This document shows, in pieces, positions 42,510 to 50,687 of a stretch of 64,000 nucleotides of DNA. A program made the translations under genes and the position numbers. Each line of letters starts with the position of its first letter. The stretch's first letter is position 1. The notes beneath the pieces were generated by a model. It searched no databases. It saw only the letters and a program-made list of their open reading frames with translations, and was not told the origin of the DNA. The stretch is from Candidatus Brocadiaceae bacterium (GTDB taxonomy: Bacteria; Planctomycetota; Brocadiia; SM23-32): NCBI GenBank assembly GCA_012728835.1, contig JAAYEJ010000043.1:1-64000 (forward strand), in the 5' to 3' direction.

Positions 42510-44336
42510 TCAGCCCGGCGGGCGGCGGTTGTTGTCCTCGGTCGAGACTCCCAGGCTCTGCATCTCCCAGAGTTCGGCGAACTTGCCGCCCCGCGCGAGC
42601 AGCTCCTCCTGGGTGCCCTCCTCGACCAGCCGGCCGCCGTCCAGCACGACGATGCGGTCGGCGATGTCGGTGGTCGACAGCCGGTGGGCGATCAGGATCG
42701 TGGTGCGCCCCCGTGCGGCAGCGGCCAGGGCATCCTGAATCGCCTTCTCCGTGATGGTGTCCACGGCCGAGGTGGCCTCGTCGAGAATCAGGACCGCGGG
42801 GTCCCGCAAGAGGGCGCGTGCGATGGAGATGCGCTGCTTCTGGCCGACGGAGAGCTTCACGCCGCGCTCGCCGACGACGGCCTGGTAGCCGTCGGGGATC
42901 TCACGGATGAACGCGTCGGCACCGGCCTGCTCGGCGGCCCGGTACACGTCCGCCTCGCTGCACTCGGGGCGGCCGTAGGCGATGTTCTCGTGGAGCGTGG
43001 TGTTGAACAGAAAGGGCTCCTGCAGCACCATGCCGATGTGCTCGCGGAGGGCGGGCGGGTCGTACCGGCGCACGTCGACACCGTCGATGAGCACGCACCC
43101 GCGCTGCACGTCGTAGAAGCGGCAGATCAGGTCCACCAGCGTCGTCTTGCCGACGCCGCTGGGGCCGACCAGCGCCACGGTCTCGCCGGGCCGGATGGTC
43201 AGGTCGATGTCGGTCAGGACGGGTTCGGACCGATAGGCGAACCCGACCCCCTGCAGTTCGATGCGGCCCTCGAGCCGCTCGGGACGGATCGCGTCGGGCG
43301 CGACGGCGAGTTCGGGGGTCTCGTCCAGGAACTCGAAGATGCGGTCGGCAGCCGCCGTGGAACGGGGCAGCCCGTGGGCAAGCAGCCGGGACAACTCCTG
43401 GATCGGCCGGTAGAAGCTGCCCACGTACATCTGGAAGGCGACGAACTCCCCCAGCAGAAGCGTGCCGTTGAGGACCATGCGCCCGCCGGCGATGAAGACG
43501 AACAGGAGCCCGAGGCCCGTGAGGACCTGCATGAGCGGGTGGAAGACGGCGAACCGCAGGGCCACGTCCATCGAGGCGTCGTAGTAGTCCTGGGTGCGGT
43601 CCTGGAAGCCGGCCGTCTCCTGGCGCTCGCGGGAGAAGGACTTGACCACGCGCACTCCCGATATCCGCTCCTGCACGAACGTGTTCAGATCGGCGATCTT
43701 CTGCCGGAACGCCCCGAACCGCGAGTGGAACTCGCGGGTGAAGAACAGGACCGCGGCGAGGATCAACGGCATGGGGATCAGGGTCAGGGCGGCCAGGCGC
43801 GCGTTCATCGCGAACAGCAGGCCGGCCACCCCGAGCAGCCTCAGCATCGACGTGACGACCACCTCCACCGAGTGGACCAGCATCGACTCCACGGCCTCGG
43901 AGTCATTCACGACGCGCGACATCGTCTCGCCGGTCGGGTGGTCCTCGAAGAACCGGATGGACAGGTCCTGCAGGTGCCTGTAGAGCTGGTTGCGCACGGC
44001 CCGCACGATCCGCTGGCCGAGCATCGCGGAGAGATAGTTGTGCAGAGCGCCGGCGAGCGCCGCGCCCAGCAAGGTGCCCACGAACACCGCCGCCAACACC
44101 GCATGCAGCCGGTAGCCGGTGCTCGGCAGGGCGTCGTCCACAAACGCCTTGAACAGCCACGGCTGGACCAGCCGCAGCACCTCGGTCAGCACGGCCAGGC
44201 CGAGCACGCAGACCATGAGGTACCACCACGGCCGGACGTACCCGAGCAGACGGCCGTACGAACGGAGGATGTCCCCAACGCTCTTCTTCGGCGCGTCTCC
44301 CGGGCGGCCCATGTGGCGCATATGATAGTGGCGCAC
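42510..44336 (-). CDS. ABC exporter, MsbA/MDR type (fused TMD-NBD)
   Basis: A 608-residue half-transporter that should act as a homodimer. Six membrane helices occupy about residues 25-310. The ATPase has Walker A VGPSGVGKTT, the signature LSVGQKQRISIARALL (S in place of the usual LSGGQ second residue region, LSVGQ), Walker B AVLILDEATSAVD and the H-loop AHRLST. The start is GTG with GGAGGGG upstream; ATGs five and eight codons later are alternatives. Substrate may be lipid A, other lipids or drugs. Its promoter carries a palindrome of TetR-operator type, which suggests ligand-controlled export. Confidence 0.92.
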   Translation of the reverse strand: MRHYHMRHMGRPGDAPKKSVGDILRSYGRLLGYVRPWWYLMVCVLGLAVLTEVLRLVQPWLFKAFVDDALPSTGYRLHAVLAAVFVGTLLGAALAGALHNYLSAMLGQRIVRAVRNQLYRHLQDLSIRFFEDHPTGETMSRVVNDSEAVESMLVHSVEVVVTSMLRLLGVAGLLFAMNARLAALTLIPMPLILAAVLFFTREFHSRFGAFRQKIADLNTFVQERISGVRVVKSFSRERQETAGFQDRTQDYYDASMDVALRFAVFHPLMQVLTGLGLLFVFIAGGRMVLNGTLLLGEFVAFQMYVGSFYRPIQELSRLLAHGLPRSTAAADRIFEFLDETPELAVAPDAIRPERLEGRIELQGVGFAYRSEPVLTDIDLTIRPGETVALVGPSGVGKTTLVDLICRFYDVQRGCVLIDGVDVRRYDPPALREHIGMVLQEPFLFNTTLHENIAYGRPECSEADVYRAAEQAGADAFIREIPDGYQAVVGERGVKLSVGQKQRISIARALLRDPAVLILDEATSAVDTITEKAIQDALAAAARGRTTILIAHRLSTTDIADRIVVLDGGRLVEEGTQEELLARGGKFAELWEMQSLGVSTEDNNRRPPG

Positions 44337-44358
44337 CCGATCCCCTCCGGGGAAGACA

Positions 44359-44376
44359 GAACTGACCAGTCAGTTC
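44359..44376. promoter_or_regulatory. TetR-type operator palindrome
   Basis: GAACTGAC-CA-GTCAGTTC: two perfect 8-bp arms with a two-base centre, immediately downstream of the -10 of the ABC exporter promoter, where a bound repressor would block initiation. TetR-family proteins often bind such 16-18 bp palindromes. No TetR gene is in the window. Confidence 0.6.
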
Positions 44377-44377
44377 C

Positions 44378-44406
44378 ATTCTCCCATCCGGCCCCCTGCC
44401 TGTCAA
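44378..44406 (-). promoter_or_regulatory. Sigma70-type promoter of the ABC exporter
   Basis: On the minus strand: TTGACA (44406-44401), 17-base spacer, GAGAAT (44383-44378), about 40 bases upstream of the GTG start. Confidence 0.6.
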
Positions 44407-44467
44407 CGCGCGAAACGGCGGCGGACGGCCCCCACGGGCCCTCTCCGTGTCGGCGAGGCCGGCACCT

Positions 44468-45928
44468 TCAGTCCTGCGGATCGCCGAGCGCATCGAAGAT
44501 CAGATTCGCCACGTCCGTGTTGTCGACATACGGACCGAAATGCGGGTCGCGTCCGACGACCCGGGCGGCGAAGCCGGCCGCCGCCGTGCCCCGAGCGTAG
44601 AGGGGAACGAGCAGCCGGGTGTGGCTGCCGCTGTTCCACGCCATCTCGGGCATCCGACCGATGCCCCGTCCCCCCAGTGGTTCGTAGGCCCAGACCCCCT
44701 CGCCGGCCGTCAGGTAGCCGCATTCGTGGTCCGCCGTGACGATCAGCAGCGTCTCTTCCCAGTTGCTGTTCGCCTCGACCCACTCGACGACCGCGGCGGC
44801 GGCGTCGTTGAAGTCGCACTGTTCCTCGATCATGCGCCCCGAGAGGTTCGAATGCGAGGCCGAGTCCACGGCCCCGCCTTCCACCATGAGGAACAGGCCG
44901 TCCGGTCCGCGCCCCAGCACGTTCAGCGCGGCCCGCGTCATCTCGGCCAGCGTGGGCACGCCCTGGTTGAGTGGCACGACGTAGGGCGCCGCCTCCGGAT
45001 CTCCGCCGCGCGAACACTGCAGGGTGCCGCCCACCTGCGGGATGCCGATCACGCGCCGCGGTGCCGGCCCGTCCATAAGACGCCGGAACTCCTCGCGGGA
45101 CTGCACGAGCGTCCATTCGTCGTCGGCGATGCCGTTGTGATCGGCGTCAACCCACTCCCCCGCCGTCGGCCGGCCGTCTCCGTCGGCGTCGTGCCGCACG
45201 GGGTCCCAGGCGCCGGCCAGGCCGGCCACCAGGGCGCCCCACAGATCGGCGCCCCCGACGTAGCCGTAGGAGCCCGCCTCCGGCCGCCGCTGCCCGTCGC
45301 TGTCATACCAGGGATGCCCGCAGCCCATGATGCAGTCGATGGCGGTCTCCAGGATCATCTCCCGGGCGATCTCCTCGACGTGGTTGCGGCTGCTGCTGTG
45401 GGCCGCGAAACCGGCCGGCGTCGCGTGCGAGATCGGCACCGAGGTAACCACGCCGGTGGCCATGCCCAGTTCCTCGCAGAGGGTGAGCACATTGCGGAGC
45501 GGCTGGCCCTCGGCGTCGACGCCGATCGCACCGTTCGTGGTCTTGCGGCCGGTGGATAGTGCCGTCGCGGCGGCGGCCGAATCCGTGCATCCCCGTCGGA
45601 CGTGATCGAAGTCCGCCCAGACGGCTTCCGGGTCATACCCGCTCGGCGCACGGCCGTCGTCCGTGCGGACCAGCGGGTCGGTCTTCATGGCGATGCGGCA
45701 GGGAAACGACTCGTAGACGCTGCGTCCCGGCGCTCCGGCGCTGTACAGGCTCGCCGCTTCAACGTGCCGGAACCCGCAGCCGTCGCTGATCAGCACGATC
45801 ACATTCTTCACGCTGCGGACGGCCGAACGCCCCGCCATCGGTGCGGGCCGCGCGGAGGCGCAGTCGGACACGGAGACAACAAGAACCACCAGCACAAGCA
45901 CTTTGAACGCCACGGACAACCGCGCCAT
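44468..45928 (-). CDS. Alkaline phosphatase (PhoA/ALP family) with EF-hand-like insert
   Basis: A 486-residue exported phosphomonoesterase. The N-terminal hydrophobic signal (VLVLVVLVVSVSDC) may be a lipoprotein signal, though the lipobox is poor. Metal and active-site motifs: VIVLISDGCG (D49), the nucleophile S117 in CTDSAAAATAL, LMVEGGAVD, VTADHECG and a late His (NSGSHTRLL). Between about residues 250 and 275 is a short insert with DADGDG and DADHNG, which look like calcium-binding EF-hand/dockerin loops. It would release phosphate from organic phosphates in the periplasm. It stands alone. Confidence 0.92.
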   Translation of the reverse strand: MARLSVAFKVLVLVVLVVSVSDCASARPAPMAGRSAVRSVKNVIVLISDGCGFRHVEAASLYSAGAPGRSVYESFPCRIAMKTDPLVRTDDGRAPSGYDPEAVWADFDHVRRGCTDSAAAATALSTGRKTTNGAIGVDAEGQPLRNVLTLCEELGMATGVVTSVPISHATPAGFAAHSSSRNHVEEIAREMILETAIDCIMGCGHPWYDSDGQRRPEAGSYGYVGGADLWGALVAGLAGAWDPVRHDADGDGRPTAGEWVDADHNGIADDEWTLVQSREEFRRLMDGPAPRRVIGIPQVGGTLQCSRGGDPEAAPYVVPLNQGVPTLAEMTRAALNVLGRGPDGLFLMVEGGAVDSASHSNLSGRMIEEQCDFNDAAAAVVEWVEANSNWEETLLIVTADHECGYLTAGEGVWAYEPLGGRGIGRMPEMAWNSGSHTRLLVPLYARGTAAAGFAARVVGRDPHFGPYVDNTDVANLIFDALGDPQD

Positions 45929-45986
45929 CCCCGGACTCCCTTCCTCGGGTGAGAACCGCCAGACCGTGCAGAACAGCGAACAACCC

Positions 45987-46015
45987 AAGGTAGCACAGAA
46001 GGCCCGGGCATCCAA
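45987..46015 (-). promoter_or_regulatory. Candidate promoter of the alkaline phosphatase gene
   Basis: On the minus strand: TTGGAT (46015-46010), 17-base spacer, TACCTT (45992-45987), about 60 bases before the start. No Pho-box was recognised. Confidence 0.35.
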
Positions 46016-46064
46016 GGAGACGGCCGGCAACCCGTACGCCGGGGGCTCCGGAATGCCGCCCCGC

Positions 46065-46094
46065 TTGACATGGAGCCCGGACCACGGCTATCGT
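46065..46094 (+). promoter_or_regulatory. Promoter of the ferric-reductase-like gene
   Basis: TTGACA (46065-46070), 18-base spacer, TATCGT (46089-46094), about 60 bases upstream of the ATG at 46157. Confidence 0.55.
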
Positions 46095-46156
46095 GCAGAC
46101 GCCCCGGGCGAACCGAGAAGGGGCGGCCCGCCGCGCGGGCGGATGCCGAGGGAAGG

Positions 46157-47458
46157 ATGCGACCAGTCGAACGCAAGGCGTTCATCATCGGGCTGATCCT
46201 CATCACGGCCGCCACGCCGCCGTTCTTCATCCAGCTCAACGAGGCAACGCGCGCGCTCAACACGTGGAAGCTGCTGGCGAAGATCGGCTCCCTGGGCGCC
46301 ACCGTGCTGTTCGTCTGGCAGTTCCTTCTGGGCTACCGCCAGGCCGTCGCGCGGTGGCTGACGCCGGACTACCTCTGGGCCCTGCGGGTGCACAGGCTGC
46401 TGGGCGTGGGCGGGTTCGTGCTGCTCCTCCTGCATCCGACCTTCATCACCCCCTACTACCTGACGAAGCACGGCCTGCGGCTCTTTGCCGGCGGCCTGCC
46501 GCCGCCCCTGGACGTCCTGGTGCCGCTGGGACTGGTCGCCCTGGGCCTCCTGGGCGTCATCGTCCTCACCAGCACACTGCTGCGCAGCGTCATGGGCCGC
46601 CGCGCGTGGTATGTGACCCATCTGGGCGCCTACCTGATGCTGCCGCTCGCGTTCGTGCACGGCTACCCCATCGGGTCGACCCTGCAGGGAACCGGCCTGC
46701 GGTACGGGTGGCAGGGGCTGTTCGTGCTCACGGGGGCCTTCTACGTCCTGCGCATACTGGCTCGGTTCGGAGTGTTCAGCGCACCCTACGAGCTGGCGGA
46801 CGTCCGCCCGGTCGCCCGGGACGTCGTGGAACTGACGCTGCGCCCCCTGGGCCGGCGGCTGCAGCCGGCCGCCGGGCAGTTCGCCTTCTTCCGTCGTGGG
46901 CCCCGGGGCTCGGTACGCCCCTTCACGGTCTCCCGCTTCGACGCGGAGACCGGCCGCCTGAGCATCACCGTCAAGGCGCTGGGCCGCTCCACGCGCGCTC
47001 TGCAGACGGCGACCCCCGGCGAACGAATACTGGTCGACGGTCCCTACGGCACATTCGGACGAGCAGCCCTGGAAACCGATCGCCACGTCGTCATGCTGGC
47101 CGGCGGCATCGGGATCACGCCCTTCCTGCGCATCATCGACGAGCTGAAGCGCCGGCCGGGACGCGAGGCCTTCCTGTTCTACGGAAATCAGCAGGAGGCG
47201 GACATCGCGCACCGGCAGGAGCTGGAAGCGGCCGGTCACGTGGACCTCATCCACGTCCTGAGTGGCGTCGAGGAACACGCGACGTTCGAGGTGGGCTTCA
47301 TCACGCCCGACCTGCTGCGCAGTCGACTGGAGGAGCCGCCGTCCCGCTACGAGTTCCTCATCTGCGGCCCTCCGGAGATGGTGGCCGGGCTGGAGTCGGA
47401 TCTCCGGTCCGAAGGCGTTCCGCGCCGGCAGATCCGCCACGAACTCTTCGAATACTGA
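46157..47458 (+). CDS. Ferric-reductase-like transmembrane flavocytochrome b
   Basis: A 433-residue membrane flavocytochrome. About six N-terminal helices hold two His pairs with heme-b spacing (H79/H93 in one helix, H155/H168 in another). The C-terminal FNR-type reductase has RPFTVS for FAD, AGGIGITPFL for the nucleotide, and ICGPPEMV near the end. It would move electrons from NAD(P)H across the membrane to iron or oxygen. The ATG follows GAGGGAAGG. It resembles bacterial ferric reductase-like proteins and NOX relatives; the acceptor cannot be told. Confidence 0.88.
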   Translation: MRPVERKAFIIGLILITAATPPFFIQLNEATRALNTWKLLAKIGSLGATVLFVWQFLLGYRQAVARWLTPDYLWALRVHRLLGVGGFVLLLLHPTFITPYYLTKHGLRLFAGGLPPPLDVLVPLGLVALGLLGVIVLTSTLLRSVMGRRAWYVTHLGAYLMLPLAFVHGYPIGSTLQGTGLRYGWQGLFVLTGAFYVLRILARFGVFSAPYELADVRPVARDVVELTLRPLGRRLQPAAGQFAFFRRGPRGSVRPFTVSRFDAETGRLSITVKALGRSTRALQTATPGERILVDGPYGTFGRAALETDRHVVMLAGGIGITPFLRIIDELKRRPGREAFLFYGNQQEADIAHRQELEAAGHVDLIHVLSGVEEHATFEVGFITPDLLRSRLEEPPSRYEFLICGPPEMVAGLESDLRSEGVPRRQIRHELFEY

Positions 47459-47496
47459 CCCGGCCCCTCTGAGGACCCGGACTGCGGCCCGGCGCA

Positions 47497-47524
47497 TTGA
47501 CTCTGCCGACCCATGCCGTAATCT
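47497..47524 (+). promoter_or_regulatory. Promoter of the M14 peptidase gene
   Basis: TTGACT (47497-47502), 16-base spacer, TAATCT (47519-47524), 57 bases before the ATG at 47581. Confidence 0.5.
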
Positions 47525-47580
47525 ATCGGTCGGGAACGACCGGTATTGACCTCCAATGCGTGAGCATGAAGGGACGCCCG

Positions 47581-49230
47581 ATGCCCGCTCAGAGATTCCA
47601 GCGCCTGCCGACCCTGTCGTTCGACCACTTCTTCACCGACGCCGAAGTCACGGCATACGTGCAGAGACTGGCGGAGGTCCGGCCCGAACTGGTCGGCCTC
47701 TCGGCCCTCGGGACGTCCCGCGAGGGCCGTGCCATTCACCTGCTGACGATCACCGATCGAGCCACCGGCCCCGCCGAGGACAAGCCCGCGTACCTCATCC
47801 ACGGCAACATCCACGCGATCGAGCTGTCCGGCACCCATGCCGCGCTCCTGACCTGCCGCCGGCTCTGTCAGGACCACATCCATTCGGACCTCCTCAAGAG
47901 AGTCGCCTTCTACGTCGTGCCCCGGCTCAATCCCGACGGCGCCGAGTTCGCAGTCACCACCTCGGGCTCCATCCGCAGCCGCACCGACCGGTCCCAGCGG
48001 GAGCCGAACACGCTCTACCAGGAGGACGTGGACGGCGACGGCCTGATCCTGACGATGCGGCAGGAGCACCCGAACGGCAACTTCGTGGTCGACCCCGACG
48101 ACAGCCGCCTGCTCATCCGCCGCACGACCGGCAGCCGGCCGCCCTTCTACCGCACTTTGCCCGAGGGCATGATCCACGAGTGGGACGGCACCGACAACAT
48201 CCGCGTCGAGGGCCGCAGCTTCGACTGGAACCGCAACTGGTCCTACGACTGGCAGCCCGAGCCGGCGCAGTCCGGCGCCGGCGACTTCCCCTTCAGCGAG
48301 CCCGAGATGCGCGCCATGGCGGAGTTCCTGTTCGCCCACGACAACATCTTCGGCGTCCTGGGCTACCACAACGGCCCGAACGGCGTCCTGCGCCCGCCCT
48401 CGACCGGCTCGGACGCGGACCTGGACGCCGACGACCTCAAGGTCCTGAAAGACCTGGCCGAGATCGGCGCCCGGCACACGGGGTTCCCCGTCATCCCCGT
48501 CGTCAAGTATCGGCGGGACTACCAGCGGGACGTGAACCTGCGCGGCCACTTCCACAACTTCGGCTACCACCACCTGGGGCTGTTCGTCTTCGAGTTCGAG
48601 CTGGGCACCCTGCTGAACAGCGCCGGCATGGGGACCCGGGAGGACATCTTCGCCGTGCGCTCCGACCAGGACCAGGAGGCCCTGATCCGCCGCATGATGA
48701 AGTGGTGGGACGGGCAGAAGGACCGCCTGCCCGTCTGCGGTGAATGGACGCCCCATCGGCATCCTCAGCTCGGCCGCGTGGAGATCGGCGGCCTGGTGAG
48801 GAAGTACATGGCCGGCCCCACGCTCACCGACCTGAAGCGCATCGCCGAGGGCACGTACCGGTTCACGCTCGACCACGTCGCCCGGCATCCGCGCGTCGTG
48901 ATCGAGGAGCCGCGGGCGGAGGCCGTCGGCGGGGACGTCTACCGCGTGAGAGCCCGGATTGCCAACCGCGGCGAATTCCCCACGCACGTCTCGAACAAAG
49001 GCCGCGGACTGCGCCGCCTGAAGGGCGTGCGTATCGACTTCCGCCCCGCCGACGGCGTCCGGCTGCTCTCGCGCACCGGCCACCAGTCCCTGGGCCACCT
49101 CGCCGGCCTGACCGACGGGCGCGAGCTGGAATGGTTCGTCCGCGCGCCGTCGGGAGTGCAGACCCTGTGTGAGCTGCGCGTGCGGGGAGGCACCGGCGGC
49201 AACGCGGCGGCCGTCATCGACAAGCCGTAG
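47581..49230 (+). CDS. M14-family zinc carboxypeptidase-like protein
   Basis: A 549-residue protein with the M14 carboxypeptidase fold. The zinc motif HxxE is H78-A-I-E81 (HGNIHAIE), the substrate Arg/Asn region is RLNPDGAEF, the third zinc His is in LGYHNGPNG, and the catalytic Glu is in FVFEFELGT. A DVDGDG stretch near residue 145 looks calcium-binding. No signal peptide was seen, which is unusual for M14 enzymes of this size; the next upstream ATG adds only five residues. AAGGGA lies seven bases before the chosen ATG. The C-terminal 150 residues are a beta-rich domain. Confidence 0.88.
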   Translation: MPAQRFQRLPTLSFDHFFTDAEVTAYVQRLAEVRPELVGLSALGTSREGRAIHLLTITDRATGPAEDKPAYLIHGNIHAIELSGTHAALLTCRRLCQDHIHSDLLKRVAFYVVPRLNPDGAEFAVTTSGSIRSRTDRSQREPNTLYQEDVDGDGLILTMRQEHPNGNFVVDPDDSRLLIRRTTGSRPPFYRTLPEGMIHEWDGTDNIRVEGRSFDWNRNWSYDWQPEPAQSGAGDFPFSEPEMRAMAEFLFAHDNIFGVLGYHNGPNGVLRPPSTGSDADLDADDLKVLKDLAEIGARHTGFPVIPVVKYRRDYQRDVNLRGHFHNFGYHHLGLFVFEFELGTLLNSAGMGTREDIFAVRSDQDQEALIRRMMKWWDGQKDRLPVCGEWTPHRHPQLGRVEIGGLVRKYMAGPTLTDLKRIAEGTYRFTLDHVARHPRVVIEEPRAEAVGGDVYRVRARIANRGEFPTHVSNKGRGLRRLKGVRIDFRPADGVRLLSRTGHQSLGHLAGLTDGRELEWFVRAPSGVQTLCELRVRGGTGGNAAAVIDKP

Positions 49231-49272
49231 GCGCGCCCGTCAGGCGCGGCCCGACGACGCAAGGGCAGGTGG

Positions 49273-49346
49273 TACGCCCGCCGCGACTCGAACGCGGGAC
49301 CTGCGGTTTAGGAAACCGCCGCTCTATCCGACTGAGCTACGGGCGC
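49273..49346 (-). tRNA. tRNA-Arg (anticodon CCT)
   Basis: A 74-base cloverleaf on the minus strand with all arms intact: acceptor GCGCCCG/CGGGCGT (first pair G-U), D-arm GCTC/GAGC, anticodon stem GCGGT/ACCGC with loop TTCCTAA, T-arm CCGCG/CGCGG with loop TTCGAGT. CCA is encoded directly after A73 (49272-49270). It decodes AGG. It marks the left end of an accessory pocket. Confidence 0.95.
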
Positions 49347-49352
49347 ACCGGT
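49308..49352. repeat. Direct repeat, left copy (5' half of tRNA-Arg)
   Basis: This 45-base segment runs from the anticodon loop of tRNA-Arg through its 5' end plus six flanking bases. It matches 50643-50687 in the same orientation with one mismatch (the first base of the tRNA). Confidence 0.85.
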
Positions 49353-49679
49353 ATGATCATGTCATAACCAACGCGATGGAAAAGGGTTATAGCATTCCGC
49401 CGGCTCCTGCCCATTTTCGCCAATCTCATCCGATCTCGCCTGATCTCGTTCTTCGGGCCCCATTCTGCGGCGATTCTGCGGCGCGATAGGGGCAGGCCGG
49501 AGCCCGACTGTCCCCAGCATCCGGGCCGCCAAGGCCCTTGCTCCCTCCACTCGCCAGCCACATAACCACCCAGGGACTTCGTCGCATGCCGCCGCGGGAG
49601 ACACGGCCCATCGACTCTCCAACAGCATATGGGGAGCGCTGGCTCGCGTCAAGCCTGTCCTGCCGGGGCATGGTGCGGT
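49353..49679. other. Gene-free interval at the left end of the accessory pocket
   Basis: No credible gene. It contains the tandem 11-mer attctgcggcg at 49462-49483, which recurs near the right tRNA fragment. Base composition is more AT-rich (for example around 49350-49400) than the surrounding genes. Confidence 0.5.
49462..49483. repeat. Tandem 11-mer, left copy
   Basis: attctgcggcg occurs twice in a row. A second tandem copy with a diverged first unit is at 50546-50567, in the same orientation. Confidence 0.7.
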
Positions 49680-50195
49680 TCACGGGCAAGGCGTAAGCGG
49701 AGAGTCCTCCTCGTCGGCGCGGCGGAGGGCTTCGGTAACGATGCCTTCGTGGATGTAGTACCCCGCGGCGAGCATGCGAGAGAGAGGACCCGCAAGACGG
49801 GGGATGACGCCTTCACGTTTGGCGCGCAGCAGCAGGCCGACCGTGCCGACGGCCTCCAGGTGGAACACCTCGGCCGCAACCTTCCGGCCCTTGCGCTCGT
49901 CCATCAACACCAGGGGCACGTCCTGTTCGAGCGCGAGCTGGATGACCGCGCTCTCGCCCGCGTCAAGCACGTCGGCCAGCAGGGCCGGCGGGTCGCCCGA
50001 AGCGCAGACCTCCAGGCACTGTGTGCGGTTCGCCATCTCATCGTATCGGGCGGCGCCCCCCGTGCCCGAGTTGATCTCGTCGCGGACGGCTACCGGCACC
50101 AGTACCTTCTCGAAGAGGCGACCAAGGACAGTCAGGAGTTCGGCTGCCGCCAGGGCTATCAGCGGTCCGGTGTTGGAGACGACGGTCGGCCTCAC
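49680..50195 (-). CDS. DUF3368/PIN-like putative toxin
   Basis: A 171-residue protein with the DUF3368 (PIN-domain-like) pattern: VVSNTGPLIALAA at the start, GESAVIQLALEQ in the middle and LVLMDERKGRKVA, carrying the acidic residues used by PIN nucleases for metal binding. The first acidic position reads Asn rather than Asp (S-N-T-G-P), as in some family members. It overlaps the UPF0175 gene by four bases, the usual arrangement of this two-gene module, which is regarded as VapBC-like. Nuclease activity is inferred. Confidence 0.82.
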   Translation of the reverse strand: MRPTVVSNTGPLIALAAAELLTVLGRLFEKVLVPVAVRDEINSGTGGAARYDEMANRTQCLEVCASGDPPALLADVLDAGESAVIQLALEQDVPLVLMDERKGRKVAAEVFHLEAVGTVGLLLRAKREGVIPRLAGPLSRMLAAGYYIHEGIVTEALRRADEEDSPLTPCP

Positions 50196-50443
50196 TGGTC
50201 GCCAAACTCCCGGCGCATCTCCGCCTCATCCCATCTCACCGAGGCAACGCCGTATTGGCGGCAGGACAACAGGAAGTCGACCCGGCTGACCCCGGCCATC
50301 AGTGCCGCCTGTCCGGACGTGAGCCGGCCGAGCTCGTACAGCTTCGCTGCCATGGCCATGCGCGCCTCGGCCTCGAACTCATCCGGGCTAAGGTTCGCCA
50401 GGGCCGGCAGCGACTCAGGATAGGTGAACCTGGCAGTCTTCAT
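50192..50443 (-). CDS. UPF0175 family putative antitoxin
   Basis: An 83-residue protein matching UPF0175: LSPDEFEAEARMAMAAKLYELGRL, SGQAALMAGVSRVDFL, VASVRWDE. It has a helix-turn-helix-like part and is usually found directly before a DUF3368/PIN gene, as here. The ATG 50443 is chosen over the ATG two codons earlier because the GAGGTG Shine-Dalgarno stands eight bases from it. The pair has its own promoter and is probably self-regulated. Confidence 0.83.
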   Translation of the reverse strand: MKTARFTYPESLPALANLSPDEFEAEARMAMAAKLYELGRLTSGQAALMAGVSRVDFLLSCRQYGVASVRWDEAEMRREFGDQ

Positions 50444-50475
50444 GAGCATAGCACCTCAGTATCGGCACAGAAGGC

Positions 50476-50504
50476 ATTCTAAGCCGTCCGGGGGCGAAAC
50501 TCAA
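50476..50504 (-). promoter_or_regulatory. Promoter of the UPF0175/DUF3368 pair
   Basis: On the minus strand: TTGAGT (50504-50499), 17-base spacer, TAGAAT (50481-50476), about 33 bases before the start codon. Confidence 0.55.
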
Positions 50505-50545
50505 CTCTATCAAGGACGCCTGCGGCGCAGAGATGGCTCAGTGAA

Positions 50546-50567
50546 GAACTGCGGCGATTCTGCGGCG
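50546..50567. repeat. Tandem 11-mer, right copy
   Basis: gaactgcggcg followed by attctgcggcg, in the same orientation as the left copy at 49462-49483. Confidence 0.65.
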
Positions 50568-50605
50568 GGGAAATGTGGAGAATAAGCCGATTTTCGCGCA
50601 AGTCT

Positions 50606-50627
50606 TCTGCAAGAAGTGGCTTGCAGA
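50606..50627. repeat. Inverted repeat beside the tRNA fragment
   Basis: TCTGCAAG, six-base loop, CTTGCAGA: a perfect 8-bp palindrome 15 bases from the tRNA fragment. It may be a recombination-site arm, a binding site or a terminator-like hairpin. Confidence 0.5.
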
Positions 50628-50642
50628 TTCGGACGGGCTGGC

Positions 50643-50687
50643 TTAGGAAACCGCCGCTCTATCCGACTGAGCTACGGGCGGACCGGT
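50643..50687 (-). pseudogene. Truncated tRNA-Arg (5' half only)
   Basis: A 44-of-45 match to 49308-49352. It ends in the anticodon loop; the 3' half of the tRNA is missing and the following bases cannot complete the cloverleaf. It cannot be a working tRNA. Its position makes it a candidate attachment-site copy. Confidence 0.85.

Noticed and set aside
50643-50687. A second working tRNA-Arg
   Set aside because: Only the 5' half is present; the anticodon 3' strand, T-arm and 3' acceptor strand are absent.
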